DNA of 64,000 nucleotides. It comes from QVMM01 sp047030855 (lineage in GTDB: Bacteria > Bacteroidota > Bacteroidia > Bacteroidales > Dysgonomonadaceae). The notes beneath the pieces were generated by a model. It had not been told where the DNA came from. It was given only the letters and a program-made list of their open reading frames with translations, and searched no databases. A program made the translations under genes and the position numbers. The DNA is taken from contig JBKYIJ010000008.1 in the NCBI GenBank assembly GCA_047030855.1, positions 1,736,001 through 1,800,000 of the forward strand, given 5' to 3'. Shown in pieces: positions 57,572-64,000 of the stretch. The number at the start of each line of letters is the position of its first letter. Positions within the stretch are counted from its first letter, which is position 1.

Positions 57572-58699
57572 ATGTCTGTAACGATAACCGAGCCTAAGAC
57601 GCGATCGGAGAAATTGAAGTTTATCAAATTTCCGATCAATCTGTATAAAGACAATCCGTATTACGTGCCGTCTCTTGTTCTGGACGAACTCGAAACGCTG
57701 AACCCGAAGAAAAACCCTGCGTTCGACTTTTGCGAGCAGAAACTTTTTCTTGCGTATAAGGACGGGAAAATAGCGGGGCGGATAGCAGCCATTATCAACC
57801 ACAAGGCGAACGAAGTGTGGAATCAGAAGCACGCGCGTTTCGGGTTTGTGGACTTCATCGACGATACGGAAGTGGTGGACGCCCTTTTCGTCGCTGCCGA
57901 GAGGTGGGCGAAAGAAAAAGGAATGGAAGCCATAAAAGGACCTATGGGTTTCACCGATCTCGATCACGAGGGGCTGCTGGTTTACGGATACGACCGCGTG
58001 TCGACAATGTCCACCACATACAGCTATCCTTACTATAAGGATCATATCGAACGCTTGGGTTTTGAAAAAGACGCGGACTGGACGGAGTTTTACATACCTG
58101 TTCCCGATAAAATACCCGAAAGACATGGGAAGATAGCACGTATCGTTTCGCAAAAATACGGGTTGAAAATACTGAAATTTAAAAGCCTGAAACAGATTTC
58201 GCCCTATGTCGATAAGCTCTTTAAAGTGCTGAATGAGGCTTATGCGCCGCTGTACGGTTTTGCTCCGCTGACACAGAAACAGATCGACTATTACGTGAAA
58301 ATGTACGTTCCTATGTTGCGGTGGGACATTGTGTCGATTATCATAGAAGAAGAATCGGACGATGTCGTGGGCTTCGGCATTACGGTGCCCAACCTGTCGC
58401 CCGCCTTGCAGAAATCGAGAGGGAAGCTGTTTCCCCTCGGCTGGTATCGCCTGCTGAGACTGTTGAAAGGCAAAAACAAGGTTGCCGATCTTATGCTTAT
58501 GGGAGTTGCTCCCCGCTATCAGGGAAAAGGCGTAAACGCTTTGATATTTACCGACTTTATAGTTTCGGCTAATAAAGAAGGATTTAAGTTTGTGGAAACA
58601 AATCCCGAACTCGAGGACAACAGCAAGATGACATCCCTGTGGGACGGGTTCGATGCCGTAAATCATAAAAGAAGAAGAGCTTATATAAAGAAAATATAA
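57572..58699 (+). CDS. GNAT-superfamily N-acetyltransferase-like protein
   Basis: A 375-residue cytoplasmic protein. The C-terminal half has a GNAT acetyl-CoA loop (LMLMGVAPRYQGKGVNALIF near residue 312) and FVETNPELEDNSKMTSLWDG. The N-terminal half (FIKFPINLYKDNPYYVPSLV, then EAIKGPMGFTDLDHEGLLV) is a conserved region seen in long GNAT-like proteins of Bacteroidota and Proteobacteria, close to FemAB/N-acyltransferase folds. The substrate is unknown. A long antisense frame (57560-58666) exists but has no recognisable protein features. parE follows 23 bases downstream. Confidence 0.85.
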   Translation: MSVTITEPKTRSEKLKFIKFPINLYKDNPYYVPSLVLDELETLNPKKNPAFDFCEQKLFLAYKDGKIAGRIAAIINHKANEVWNQKHARFGFVDFIDDTEVVDALFVAAERWAKEKGMEAIKGPMGFTDLDHEGLLVYGYDRVSTMSTTYSYPYYKDHIERLGFEKDADWTEFYIPVPDKIPERHGKIARIVSQKYGLKILKFKSLKQISPYVDKLFKVLNEAYAPLYGFAPLTQKQIDYYVKMYVPMLRWDIVSIIIEEESDDVVGFGITVPNLSPALQKSRGKLFPLGWYRLLRLLKGKNKVADLMLMGVAPRYQGKGVNALIFTDFIVSANKEGFKFVETNPELEDNSKMTSLWDGFDAVNHKRRRAYIKKI

Positions 58700-58722
58700 A
58701 AACTGAGGTTTAGAAAAACGAT

Positions 58723-60582
58723 ATGGAAGAACTGGACAATAACTTACCTGACGCTAATTATTCGGATGACGATATAAAAACGCTCGATTGGCAGGAGCAT
58801 ATCCGCCGTCGCCCGGGTATGTATATTGGGAAACTGGGAGACGGATCGTCTGCCGACGACGGAATTTATGTGCTTCTCAAAGAAGTGCTCGACAACTCTA
58901 TCGACGAGTATATGATGGGTTTCGGAAAACATATCGAGGTTAAGATCGAAAACGGAGAAGTGAACGTCCGCGACCACGGACGGGGCGTGCCGCTCGGCAA
59001 AGTCAAGGACGTGTCGTCCAAGATGAATACGGGCGCCAAGTACGACTCCAAGGCGTTTAAAAAATCGGTCGGACTGAACGGGGTAGGGATCAAGGCGGTG
59101 AACGCCCTTTCCACTTACTTTCGCATTCAGGCTTTCCGTGAGGGACAGACGGCATGGGTGGAATACAGCAAGGCTGTAGTCACTGCCGAAAGCAAAACGG
59201 AAACCACAACAGAAAACAACGGTACGTTTGTGGAGTTTATTCCCGACGAAAGCATTTTTGTAAACTACGCTTATAAAGACGAATATGTCGAAAGCCTGTT
59301 GAGAAACTATGTTTACCTCAATACAGGGCTTACGATTTCCTATAACGGAAAAAAATTCTTTTCCAAGAACGGGCTTGTTGACCTCCTCAACGAGAATATG
59401 ACGTCCGAAGCCCTTTATCCGATCATTCACCTGAAGGATACGGATATTGAGGTAGTTATCACGCACACCAACCAGTATGGCGAAGAATATTATTCGTTCG
59501 TCAACGGACAGCATACCACGCAGGGCGGAACGCATCAATCGGCTTTCAGAGAAACCGTTTCGCGCGTCATAAAAGAGTTTTACAACAAAAACTTCGAGTA
59601 TGCCGACATCCGCAGCGGAATAGTCGCCGCTATCAGCATCAAGGTAGAAGAACCCGTATTCGAGTCGCAGACAAAAACCAAACTCGGATCGAGAGACATG
59701 GGACCCAACGGACCTACCGTGCAGAAATTCATTGGCGATTTTATCAAAAAAGAACTCGACAATTACTTGCACAAAAACGGTGAAACTTCGGAACTGCTTT
59801 TAAGGAAGATACACGAATCGGAAAAGGAACGCAAAGCAATTGCAGGCGTTACGAAACTGGCCCGTGAGCGCGCCAAAAAAGCCAACCTGCACAACAAGAA
59901 ACTGCGTGACTGCCGCATACACTATAACGACTCGAAAGGCGACAATCTGGACGATACCAGCATTTTCATAACGGAAGGAGATTCAGCCAGCGGCTCTATC
60001 ACCAAAAGCCGTAATCCGAATTTGCAAGCCGTGTTCAGTCTCAGAGGAAAGCCGCTTAATTCTTTCGGGTTGACGAAAAAGATCGTGTACGAAAACGAGG
60101 AGTTTAATCTTTTGCAGGCAGCCCTCAACATTGAGGAAGGTCTGGACGGGCTTCGCTACAACAAGGTGATTATCGCCACCGATGCCGATACCGACGGTAT
60201 GCACATACGGTTGCTTTTGCTCACTTTCTTTTTGCAGTTCTTCCCCGATCTGGTGAAGAAGAACCACGTCTATATCCTGCAAACGCCGTTGTTCCGCGTG
60301 CGTAACAAGAAGGAAACGATCTATTGCTATACGGAGGAAGAACGCCTTGCGGCGATCGAAAAGCTGAAACCCAATCCCGAAATAACCCGATTTAAAGGAC
60401 TGGGTGAAATTTCGCCCGACGAATTCCGACACTTCATCGGCAAGGACATCCGTTTGGATAAGGTGACAATGAAAAAGGAGGACTTGGTGAAAGACATGCT
60501 CAACTTCTATATGGGAAAAAACACGCCCGAAAGACAAGTGTTTATAATCGACAACCTTGTGGTGGACGAAGAAGAACTGTAA
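58723..60582 (+). CDS. parE: DNA topoisomerase IV subunit B
   Basis: The 619-residue type IIA topoisomerase ATPase subunit has a GHKL ATPase (EVLDNSIDEYMMG, DHGRGVPLGKVKD, GLNGVGIKAVNALS), a transducer region with QTKTKLGSRDMG, and a TOPRIM domain (IFITEGDSASGSITKSRNPN, TDADTDGMHIRLLLLTFF). The C-terminal DPDEFRHFIG-type segment follows (GEISPDEFRHFIGKDIR). The length and lack of the GyrB insert favour ParE over GyrB. The partner parC is not in the window. Confidence 0.93.
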   Translation: MEELDNNLPDANYSDDDIKTLDWQEHIRRRPGMYIGKLGDGSSADDGIYVLLKEVLDNSIDEYMMGFGKHIEVKIENGEVNVRDHGRGVPLGKVKDVSSKMNTGAKYDSKAFKKSVGLNGVGIKAVNALSTYFRIQAFREGQTAWVEYSKAVVTAESKTETTTENNGTFVEFIPDESIFVNYAYKDEYVESLLRNYVYLNTGLTISYNGKKFFSKNGLVDLLNENMTSEALYPIIHLKDTDIEVVITHTNQYGEEYYSFVNGQHTTQGGTHQSAFRETVSRVIKEFYNKNFEYADIRSGIVAAISIKVEEPVFESQTKTKLGSRDMGPNGPTVQKFIGDFIKKELDNYLHKNGETSELLLRKIHESEKERKAIAGVTKLARERAKKANLHNKKLRDCRIHYNDSKGDNLDDTSIFITEGDSASGSITKSRNPNLQAVFSLRGKPLNSFGLTKKIVYENEEFNLLQAALNIEEGLDGLRYNKVIIATDADTDGMHIRLLLLTFFLQFFPDLVKKNHVYILQTPLFRVRNKKETIYCYTEEERLAAIEKLKPNPEITRFKGLGEISPDEFRHFIGKDIRLDKVTMKKEDLVKDMLNFYMGKNTPERQVFIIDNLVVDEEEL

Positions 60583-60619
60583 ATAAGTTCCCTTCCTCTG
60601 CCGATAAAATATCCGAACA

Positions 60620-61999
60620 ATGCAAAAACCGTCTATCCCCAAAGGTACAAGAGATTTTTCGCCGCAGGAAATGGCGAAGAGGAATTATATTTTCGATACG
60701 ATAAAGAGCGTTTTTCGCCTCTACGGATTTCCGCAGATCGAAACGCCTTCTATGGAAAATCTTTCCACGCTGATGGGAAAGTATGGCGAGGAAGGCGACA
60801 AACTATTGTTCAAGATACTTAATTCGGGCGATTTTCTGAACGATTTCAGCGATGCGGAATTGCTTGAAAAAAACTCCGCGCGTTTTGCGGCAAAAGCTTG
60901 TGAAAAAGGCTTGCGTTATGACCTGACCGTGCCTTTTGCCCGTTACGTGGTGATGCACCAGAACGAGATTACGTTTCCGTTCCGCCGTTTCCAGATTCAG
61001 CCCGTGTGGCGCGCCGATCGTCCGCAAAAGGGACGCTACCGCGAGTTTTTCCAGTGCGATGCCGACATCGTAGGCTCCGATTCGTTGCTGAACGAGGTGG
61101 AAATCGTGCAGATCATAGATGAGGTGTTCACGCGTTTCGGAATCAGGGTTTGCATCAAGATAAACAACCGCAAGATACTGACGGGTTTGGCTGAATACAT
61201 CGGCTGTCCCGATAAGGTTGTGGATATTACGGTGGCTATCGACAAGCTGGAAAAGATAGGGCTCGATAAGGTGAACGACGAACTTCGTTCCAAAAATATT
61301 CCGGAAGATGCCATTGCCAGACTTCAGCCGGTTATTTTGCTGCAGGGATCGACCGATGAAAAGCTGCGACAGCTGAAAACCGTTCTCGCCTCTTCCCAAA
61401 ACGGGATAAAAGGCATCGAAGAACTCGAATATATTTTCTCGAAAGTGAACCGTGTGGGCGTGCGTTCACAGGCGGAACTCGACCTGACGCTTGCCCGCGG
61501 ACTGAACTATTATACGGGCGCGATTTTCGAGGTGAAGGCTCTGGACGTCGAGATCGGAAGCATTACGGGTGGCGGACGTTACGACAACCTTACGGGAGTG
61601 TTCGGGTTGCCCAATGTTTCGGGCGTAGGCATTTCGTTCGGTGCAGACCGTATTTTTGACGTTCTCAACCAGCTCGGTCTTTATCCGAAGGAAGCCGTGA
61701 AAAGTACGCAGGTGATGTTCGTCAATTTCGGCGGCAAGGAGGAGGATTATATTTTGCCTGTCGCCCGTGAACTGCGTTCTCAGGGATTTTCGGTGGAGAT
61801 ATATCCCGATTCGGCGGCTAAGATGAAGAAGCAGATGTCGTATGCCAATGCGAATAATATTCCTTTTGTCGTTTTAGTCGGGGAGGACGAAATGGACGGC
61901 AACAAAGTTTCTTTAAAAAATATGCTGACAGGCGATCAGGAGATTCTGGGCATTCAGGATTTTATTAATCGTATGACTCGTATAGCTTCGGCTCAATAG
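60620..61999 (+). CDS. hisS: Histidyl-tRNA synthetase
   Basis: A class II synthetase of 459 residues. Motif 1 is around PSIPKGTRDFSPQEMAKRNY. Motif 2 is FRRFQIQPVWRADRPQKGRY, followed by REFFQCDADIVG. The histidine-binding motifs are LARGLNYYTGAIFEV and GGGRYDNLTGVFG. The C-terminal anticodon-binding domain is VNFGGKEEDYILPVARELRS onward. Its 3' end overlaps the convergent LysM gene by 35 bases. Confidence 0.97.
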   Translation: MQKPSIPKGTRDFSPQEMAKRNYIFDTIKSVFRLYGFPQIETPSMENLSTLMGKYGEEGDKLLFKILNSGDFLNDFSDAELLEKNSARFAAKACEKGLRYDLTVPFARYVVMHQNEITFPFRRFQIQPVWRADRPQKGRYREFFQCDADIVGSDSLLNEVEIVQIIDEVFTRFGIRVCIKINNRKILTGLAEYIGCPDKVVDITVAIDKLEKIGLDKVNDELRSKNIPEDAIARLQPVILLQGSTDEKLRQLKTVLASSQNGIKGIEELEYIFSKVNRVGVRSQAELDLTLARGLNYYTGAIFEVKALDVEIGSITGGGRYDNLTGVFGLPNVSGVGISFGADRIFDVLNQLGLYPKEAVKSTQVMFVNFGGKEEDYILPVARELRSQGFSVEIYPDSAAKMKKQMSYANANNIPFVVLVGEDEMDGNKVSLKNMLTGDQEILGIQDFINRMTRIASAQ

Positions 62000-62438
62000 C
62001 CTTGGCGCGTTTCCTTTCAAGTCTTGAAAGCAGCGTATCTCCCAGTACTTTGGCTTTCCTTACGCTTTCGGGATTTTTTGTGTCGAGCAGTAGCGGATTC
62101 ACTTTCGGTATGTTGACTATCGTACCTTTCGTCAGGTTCAGTATGTTTTCGATTCTGGGGTTTACTTCCATGATATAAGGCCAGAACATCTTGTCTTTAA
62201 AAAAATCCGATGAAATTTCCAGCACGTCCATTTCTGTTTCAGTCACTATACGTGCCATGAGCGAAGTGTCCTTGTTTTCCAGAAGCTGATAAGAGCCTTC
62301 CACTTTATAGGGCTGGCTTTCTATTATTTCTTTTTTCTCGGCATGCGAAATGTAAAAGTATAAACCTGATGCTATTAATATTATGATTATTAATGCGATC
62401 CAGTTTTTATATGATTTTTTTCCTCTACGTTTTGACAT
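61965..62438 (-). CDS. Single-pass membrane protein with periplasmic LysM-like domain
   Basis: The 157-residue protein has a short basic cytoplasmic start (MSKRRGKKSYKN) and one membrane helix at ~13-30 (WIALIIIILIASGLYFYI). A LysM-like domain lies at ~60-112 (MARIVTETEMDVLEISSDFF, MFWPYIMEVNP, KGTIVNIPKVN). LysM domains bind peptidoglycan. The tail after it (NPLLLDTKNPESVRKAKVLG) resembles the tail of the next protein, so the two LysM regions look like paralogues. It is last in the four-gene minus-strand cluster, 20 bases after the HU-TM-LysM gene, and overlaps hisS at its 3' end. Confidence 0.78.
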   Translation of the reverse strand: MSKRRGKKSYKNWIALIIIILIASGLYFYISHAEKKEIIESQPYKVEGSYQLLENKDTSLMARIVTETEMDVLEISSDFFKDKMFWPYIMEVNPRIENILNLTKGTIVNIPKVNPLLLDTKNPESVRKAKVLGDTLLSRLERKRAKAIEPKLYESYD

Positions 62439-62458
62439 GGTTCTTTTGCTTATTCCTT

Positions 62459-63367
62459 TTATTCAGTTTTGTTTCTCTGGCTTATGATTCTGTTGTTTAG
62501 GGCTTTTGCGCTGTCCACGCTGGCTTTGTTGTTGATATTGACGAGCGTCGAATCCATTTTAGGTATTTTGATGGAAGTCCCAATTTTAATTTCGAAAGGG
62601 TTGGATACGTTTTGTTCGTTAGCCAGATAAATATAAGGCCAGAACATTTCGTGCCCGTAAAATTTTTCAGCCAGAAACAGAAAGTCCATATCCGATTCGG
62701 CTACAATCATATGCGAATATTTGAACGTATCGGTGTTCACCGTTTCGATATAGCTGGGCGTCGCCACGGCAGGCGGCGTCAGGGGCATATTGTTTTTACT
62801 GTTGTCCGTCGGATACAGGTAATAGAGAAGCAATATCAGCAGTATGACGGTAACAACGGATAAGGCTATGATCTTGATCCGGGATAGCCTTACTTTTTTA
62901 TTTTCGTCATATTTTTCGTTGTAGTAGTTTTCGAATTCTTCGCCGGTATTGCTTTCGGATTCTTCTTTTTCCGGTTCGGAGTGTTTGCGTAGCAATTCTT
63001 TGAAAAACTCGTCCGAATCTTTTTGCTGTTGCCCGCTTATATTTTCATCGTAGTCGAAGCTTTCCGCCGTATCGGAAACATCCGTTTCGTCCGCATTCAC
63101 TTCGGCGATTTCCACCTCTGTTTCCTGAGGCGTTTTCCGTATTTCGTCGCTTCTGAATTTTCCGAGAAACAGTATTCTGTCATTCGGGATACTTTTTATA
63201 ACCCTGAAAATACCCAGATTGTCTATCTTCACATAAGATGAGTTCATCAGCTCTTTTTCGATTTCCTTAAAGAGCTGCTTGATGTAGTCCTTAACTATCT
63301 GATAGTCCATTCCTGTTTTGGAGGAGACTGTGTCAGCCAGATTGAGAAGATTTCTGCTTTCGTTCAT
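62459..63367 (-). CDS. Membrane-spanning HU-like/LysM protein
   Basis: The 302-residue protein has four parts. Residues 1-78 are an HU/IHF-like domain (LADTVSSKTGMDYQIVKDYI, ELMNSSYVKIDNLGIFRVIK) whose DNA-binding arm is shortened. Residues ~80-150 are a very acidic linker. A basic stop-transfer (KKVRLSRIK) precedes one helix at ~164-185. A periplasmic LysM-like domain follows at ~217-270 (FLFLAEKFYGHEMFWPYIYLANEQ, IGTSIKIPKMD; the helix and strand pattern are clear). With HU inside and LysM outside, it would link nucleoid or a DNA-bound partner to peptidoglycan. The function is inferred. The gene starts 1 base after the short HU-like gene. Confidence 0.8.
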   Translation of the reverse strand: MNESRNLLNLADTVSSKTGMDYQIVKDYIKQLFKEIEKELMNSSYVKIDNLGIFRVIKSIPNDRILFLGKFRSDEIRKTPQETEVEIAEVNADETDVSDTAESFDYDENISGQQQKDSDEFFKELLRKHSEPEKEESESNTGEEFENYYNEKYDENKKVRLSRIKIIALSVVTVILLILLLYYLYPTDNSKNNMPLTPPAVATPSYIETVNTDTFKYSHMIVAESDMDFLFLAEKFYGHEMFWPYIYLANEQNVSNPFEIKIGTSIKIPKMDSTLVNINNKASVDSAKALNNRIISQRNKTE

Positions 63368-63368
63368 C

Positions 63369-63617
63369 TTATTTTTTTCTGCTTATTCGATCACTTAACC
63401 TGTCGGATGGTTTAAAAAAAGATACAGCCACAGAACCGTGTTTTCTCCTCGAAAATGTCCCGAAATTTTCTATCTCCAGCGTATCGCCTTTTTCAAGAAT
63501 GTCGTCTATGGCTTCAACGGTTGCTTTCAACAGAATGTCCATATCGTTGTCCGACAATCCTGCCGAATCCGATTTGGAATTTAGTTTAATGTTTTGCTGT
63601 AGTTTTTGTGTACTCAT
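63369..63617 (-). CDS. Short HU/IHF-like protein
   Basis: The 82-residue protein begins with a polar ~20-residue tail. HU-like helices (GLSDNDMDILLKATVEAIDD) and the HU signature strand GDTLEIENFGTFSRRKHG follow, then a shortened arm and the C-terminal FKPSDRLSDRISRKK. HU proteins bend and bind DNA as dimers, so it could pair with the HU domain of the membrane-anchored protein encoded one base downstream. Both lack a full-length beta-ribbon arm. Confidence 0.8.
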   Translation of the reverse strand: MSTQKLQQNIKLNSKSDSAGLSDNDMDILLKATVEAIDDILEKGDTLEIENFGTFSRRKHGSVAVSFFKPSDRLSDRISRKK

Positions 63618-63661
63618 TTTATTAAAGAGGTTTTTCGTCTGTCCCTGTGTTTTGTAAGGAC

Positions 63662-63943
63662 TTATCTGCTTGTCAGGAAGTTAAGTTCCTTTTCAACAAA
63701 AGCAATGTCTTCCGAGTCCATTCTTTCGATAATGCTATTTATGATTTCGATAGTAGGTTTCAGATAGTTAGAATAATATTCCTGATAAGTTTCGTCCATC
63801 AACCCTTCTTTCTCGTGAAGCCCTTCAATTGCACTCTTATAGTTTTGTGAAACAGTAGAAAGGTCTTCTCTGAATATTTCAACTTGCTCTTGCAGCTTCG
63901 AAAGCAGTTCGATTTGATAAGAATAGGAGGTTTTGCTTGCCAT
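63662..63943 (-). CDS. Small helical (coiled-coil) protein, unknown function
   Basis: The 93-residue protein is predicted all-helical from heptad-like spacing (IELLSKLQEQVEIFREDLST, TIEIINSIIERMDSEDIAFV). It has no signal peptide, membrane segment or known motif. It is rich in glutamate and serine. It is the first gene of the cluster leading to the short HU-like and HU-TM-LysM genes, with a 44-base gap, so it may be an adaptor or oligomerising partner. The size recalls WXG-like small helical proteins, but there is no WXG motif. Confidence 0.6.
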   Translation of the reverse strand: MASKTSYSYQIELLSKLQEQVEIFREDLSTVSQNYKSAIEGLHEKEGLMDETYQEYYSNYLKPTIEIINSIIERMDSEDIAFVEKELNFLTSR

Positions 63944-64000
63944 GTTAATAGTGTTTTAAAAAAGTTATTGTTTTCAGACACAAATAATTTAATACGCAAA

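Noticed and set aside
57560..58666. 368-codon minus-strand open frame across the GNAT-type gene
   Set aside because: It is a shadow of the plus-strand gene: no motifs, no promoter or start context, and codon pattern mirrors the sense gene.
58744..59772. 342-codon minus-strand frame inside parE
   Set aside because: Antisense to conserved GHKL and transducer motifs; no protein features of its own.
63662..63943. WXG100-like type VII secretion substrate
   Set aside because: The size and helices fit loosely, but there is no WXG motif, no type VII genes nearby, and the clade is not a type VII host of that kind.

Overview
The window looks like a chromosomal segment of a Bacteroidota bacterium, most likely order Bacteroidales and possibly near Dysgonomonadaceae (Proteiniphilum/Petrimonas-like). 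The family placement is a recollection-based reading of the 16S rRNA and was not tested. Supporting signs are the type IX secretion genes porU and porV, secreted proteins with type IX C-terminal sorting domains, a lipoprotein carrying a surface-export SDDD motif, DUF4296, a Bacteroidota-type DksA-like protein and lptG, and many copies of the Bacteroidota -7 promoter element TAnnTTTG in front of genes. No insertion sequence, integrase, phage gene or CRISPR array was seen.

Layout, left to right. 1-9.5 kb (minus strand): an FkbM methyltransferase cut by the window edge and overlapping an acyl-CoA synthetase gene, an XRE-cupin regulator, a secreted endonuclease I, an ABC-F protein, an IMPACT/YigZ protein and a doubly frameshifted Wzi-like outer membrane protein. 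9.6-15 kb (plus): ileS, a DksA-like protein, lspA and a DUF4296 lipoprotein. 15-24 kb (minus): lptG, tgt, a CorC-type CBS protein, a doubly frameshifted membrane protein, serB, argH, an SRPBCC protein and pyrE. 24.3-30.9 kb (plus): an FAH-family enzyme, porU, porV, ispF and a doubly frameshifted mnmD. 30.9-36.4 kb (plus): a complete rRNA operon (16S, tRNA-Ile, tRNA-Ala, 23S, 5S) with a consensus promoter, three boxA-like sites and a strong terminator.

36.5-41.2 kb holds a surface lipoprotein and, facing it, a five-gene operon: small membrane protein, ApbE flavin transferase, RnfC, RnfD and an exported nitroreductase. It resembles a cut-down Rnf/flavinylation redox module with no RnfA, B, E or G. 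41.7-48.8 kb carries a FlaA1/CapD-type nucleotide-sugar dehydratase, a type IX-secreted protein with a gingipain-type DUF2436 domain, a pirin, and an FMN reductase with a LysR regulator. 48.9-52 kb is a thiamin salvage operon (thiM-thiE-tenA-thiD) behind a TPP riboswitch with a visible terminator. 52-54.7 kb has a YdjM-like membrane protein and grpE-dnaJ. 54.8-62 kb (plus) has an SLC13/RCK transporter, an NlpC/P60 hydrolase, a GNAT-type enzyme, parE and hisS. The right edge (minus) is a four-gene cluster: a coiled-coil protein, a short HU-like protein, an HU-transmembrane-LysM protein and a transmembrane-LysM protein. It reads like a tether between DNA and the cell wall.

Two things deserve most attention. 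First, the HU/LysM cluster and the minimal RnfCD-ApbE-nitroreductase operon are the best candidates for under-described systems. Second, the three broken genes in the window each carry exactly two +1 insertions in A/T homopolymers, 60-80 bases apart, while longer-run-bearing neighbours are intact. That pattern needs an explanation, either artefact or biology.
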